Assembly (NCBI GenBank): GCA_030533235.1 | Contig: JAUNJN010000009.1 | Location: 1 to 59,268 of the forward strand | Length of the DNA stretch: 59,268 nucleotides | Reading direction: 5' to 3' | Origin: Eubacteriales bacterium | GTDB lineage: Bacteria; Bacillota; Clostridia; Lachnospirales; Lachnospiraceae | In this document: one piece after another, positions 58,625 to 59,268 of the stretch | Layout of the letters: every line of letters starts with the position of its first letter | Numbering within the stretch: position 1 is the first letter of the stretch | The notes under the pieces: generated by a model | Databases searched by the model: none | The model's input: the letters and a program-made list of their open reading frames with translations, nothing else | Told to the model about the DNA's origin: nothing | Made by a program: the position numbers and the translations under genes

Positions 58625-59268
58625 TTAGTCTACATATACATAAATAACGATTTCCTCATCATTTACATCATTTGAAATTGTAATTTTTGTATTGCCGGAA
58701 CCAACCGGTGAAATGTACAGGCTTGCAACATTGTCCTCAAAGCTGTCTGACCACTGGCAGGAAACAACGCTGGAGTCGTCGCAAGTATAAAGAACATTTC
58801 CTTGATGTGCGAAATAAAGCTTTACTGCAACCTCTCCACCTGTCAGATGAATCACTGTGTCACTGGCAAAGAAATCTGTGTATCCCTGTCCGATAGAGCT
58901 GTCCGCAAACTGAATCAGGTTGTCGTATGCAGCATACTCGCTTGTTGACTGCGCATAATTATTGAGCTGCTCCTCATAATCCGTACATAAATTCTGTAAG
59001 CTTTCCACATTATCCTCGAGTACGGTAATCTCGTCGTCCTTGTTTTCAACCGACATCTCCAGACCATCAATCGTACTCTCGTGATCTGCAACCTGAATCT
59101 CAAGTTCCTTTTTATCCTTCTTTAGGTCATCTATCTGCTTCGTGTATGTAAGGAACCCCCATATTCCGACACCGGTTAATGCAAGAATCAACACAATGGA
59201 AATAATGATATACACCTTGGCTCCCGTTTTCATCTTGCCGGAAGCTTCCTTCGGTGCTTTTGGCTGTT
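58625..59268 (-). CDS. Membrane protein with extracytoplasmic coiled coil, 5' part outside the window
   Basis: The frame is open to the window edge, with QPKAPKEASGK before the first internal Met, so the start lies beyond 59268. The visible part has one membrane helix (VYIIISIVLILALTGVGIW), a long coiled coil (IDDLKKDKKELEIQVADHES, NKDDEITVLEDNVESLQNL) and a C-terminal beta domain with two cysteines (about residues 150 and 158 from the internal Met). The layout suggests a small envelope protein that binds or spaces peptidoglycan. No family is recognised. Confidence 0.75.
   Translation of the reverse strand, partial: QPKAPKEASGKMKTGAKVYIIISIVLILALTGVGIWGFLTYTKQIDDLKKDKKELEIQVADHESTIDGLEMSVENKDDEITVLEDNVESLQNLCTDYEEQLNNYAQSTSEYAAYDNLIQFADSSIGQGYTDFFASDTVIHLTGGEVAVKLYFAHQGNVLYTCDDSSVVSCQWSDSFEDNVASLYISPVGSGNTKITISNDVNDEEIVIYVYVD

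Noticed and set aside
1-59268. tRNA, rRNA, known riboswitches, replication origin, intact insertion sequence
   Set aside because: No cloverleaf, rRNA block, recognisable riboswitch core, DnaA-box cluster or transposase frame was seen by reading. A covariance-model scan would be needed to exclude small RNAs.

Overview
The window looks like the chromosome of a low-GC anaerobic Clostridia, most likely a Lachnospiraceae gut bacterium. The grounds are AT-rich sequence with strong AGGAGG ribosome sites and TTGACA/TATAAT promoters, rubredoxin, a PadR/DUF1048 pair, a SpoIIID-like remnant, a sortase-anchored surface protein, a FapA-type DUF342 protein and many membrane-anchored lipoproteins. No rRNA, tRNA or CRISPR array was seen.

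Layout. 1-7.8 kb is an accessory stretch of small, mostly unrecognised minus-strand genes (metallophosphoesterase, PHP phosphatase, XRE regulator, endonuclease/exonuclease/phosphatase family) mixed with decayed copies (metallophosphoesterase, HAD phosphatase, truncated SpoIIID). 8-13 kb holds an MFS-LuxR fusion regulator, a sortase-type surface protein with a 156-bp internal duplication, a polysaccharide deacetylase split by a one-base homopolymer frameshift, and a truncated secreted protein. 13-25 kb carries an MBL-fold hydrolase and TetR pair with twin palindromic operators, a NERD protein, a membrane-tethered ECF sigma factor, a lipoprotein, a serpin, a PadR/DUF1048 pair with twin operators, rubredoxin, an SPL-like radical SAM protein, an XRE regulator and an SGNH esterase. 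This segment is peppered with a palindromic GGGGACG...GTCCC repeat. A chemoreceptor follows at 25.5-27.5 kb.

The centrepiece is 27.6-40.3 kb: a reductive pyrimidine-degradation locus. On the minus strand an ABC importer (ATPase, two permeases, NMT1/THI5-type binding lipoprotein) leads into dihydropyrimidinase, a PreA-type dihydropyrimidine dehydrogenase, an N-carbamoyl-beta-alanine amidohydrolase-type M20 enzyme and a cytidylate-kinase-like protein. A second minus-strand unit encodes a class III aminotransferase and an iron-type alcohol dehydrogenase, enough in principle to take beta-alanine to malonate semialdehyde and then 3-hydroxypropionate. A divergent PucR/CdaR-type regulator sits beside them. 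Two perfect palindromes of form TTGTGC-N4-GCACAA lie in the two regulatory intergenic regions. Three features are unusual. The binding protein appears circularly permuted. The dehydrogenase carries the N-terminal two-cluster Fe-S domain of PreT/DPD but no FAD/NADPH module, and no PreT gene is present. Intrinsic terminators lie in the leaders of the regulator and, probably, of the transporter operon.

40.3-59.3 kb contains two GGDEF proteins, a TetR with an MMPL-type exporter and a heptad-repeat partner, an LpqC-like esterase, an EamA transporter, an orphan 2-hydroxyacyl-CoA-dehydratase-like protein, a DUF1294-metallophosphoesterase fusion, a decayed RHS tail, an AlkD-like repair protein, a TPR/MORN membrane protein, an amidase and a FapA-family protein. 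Two 124-bp palindromic elements lie 11.8 kb apart.
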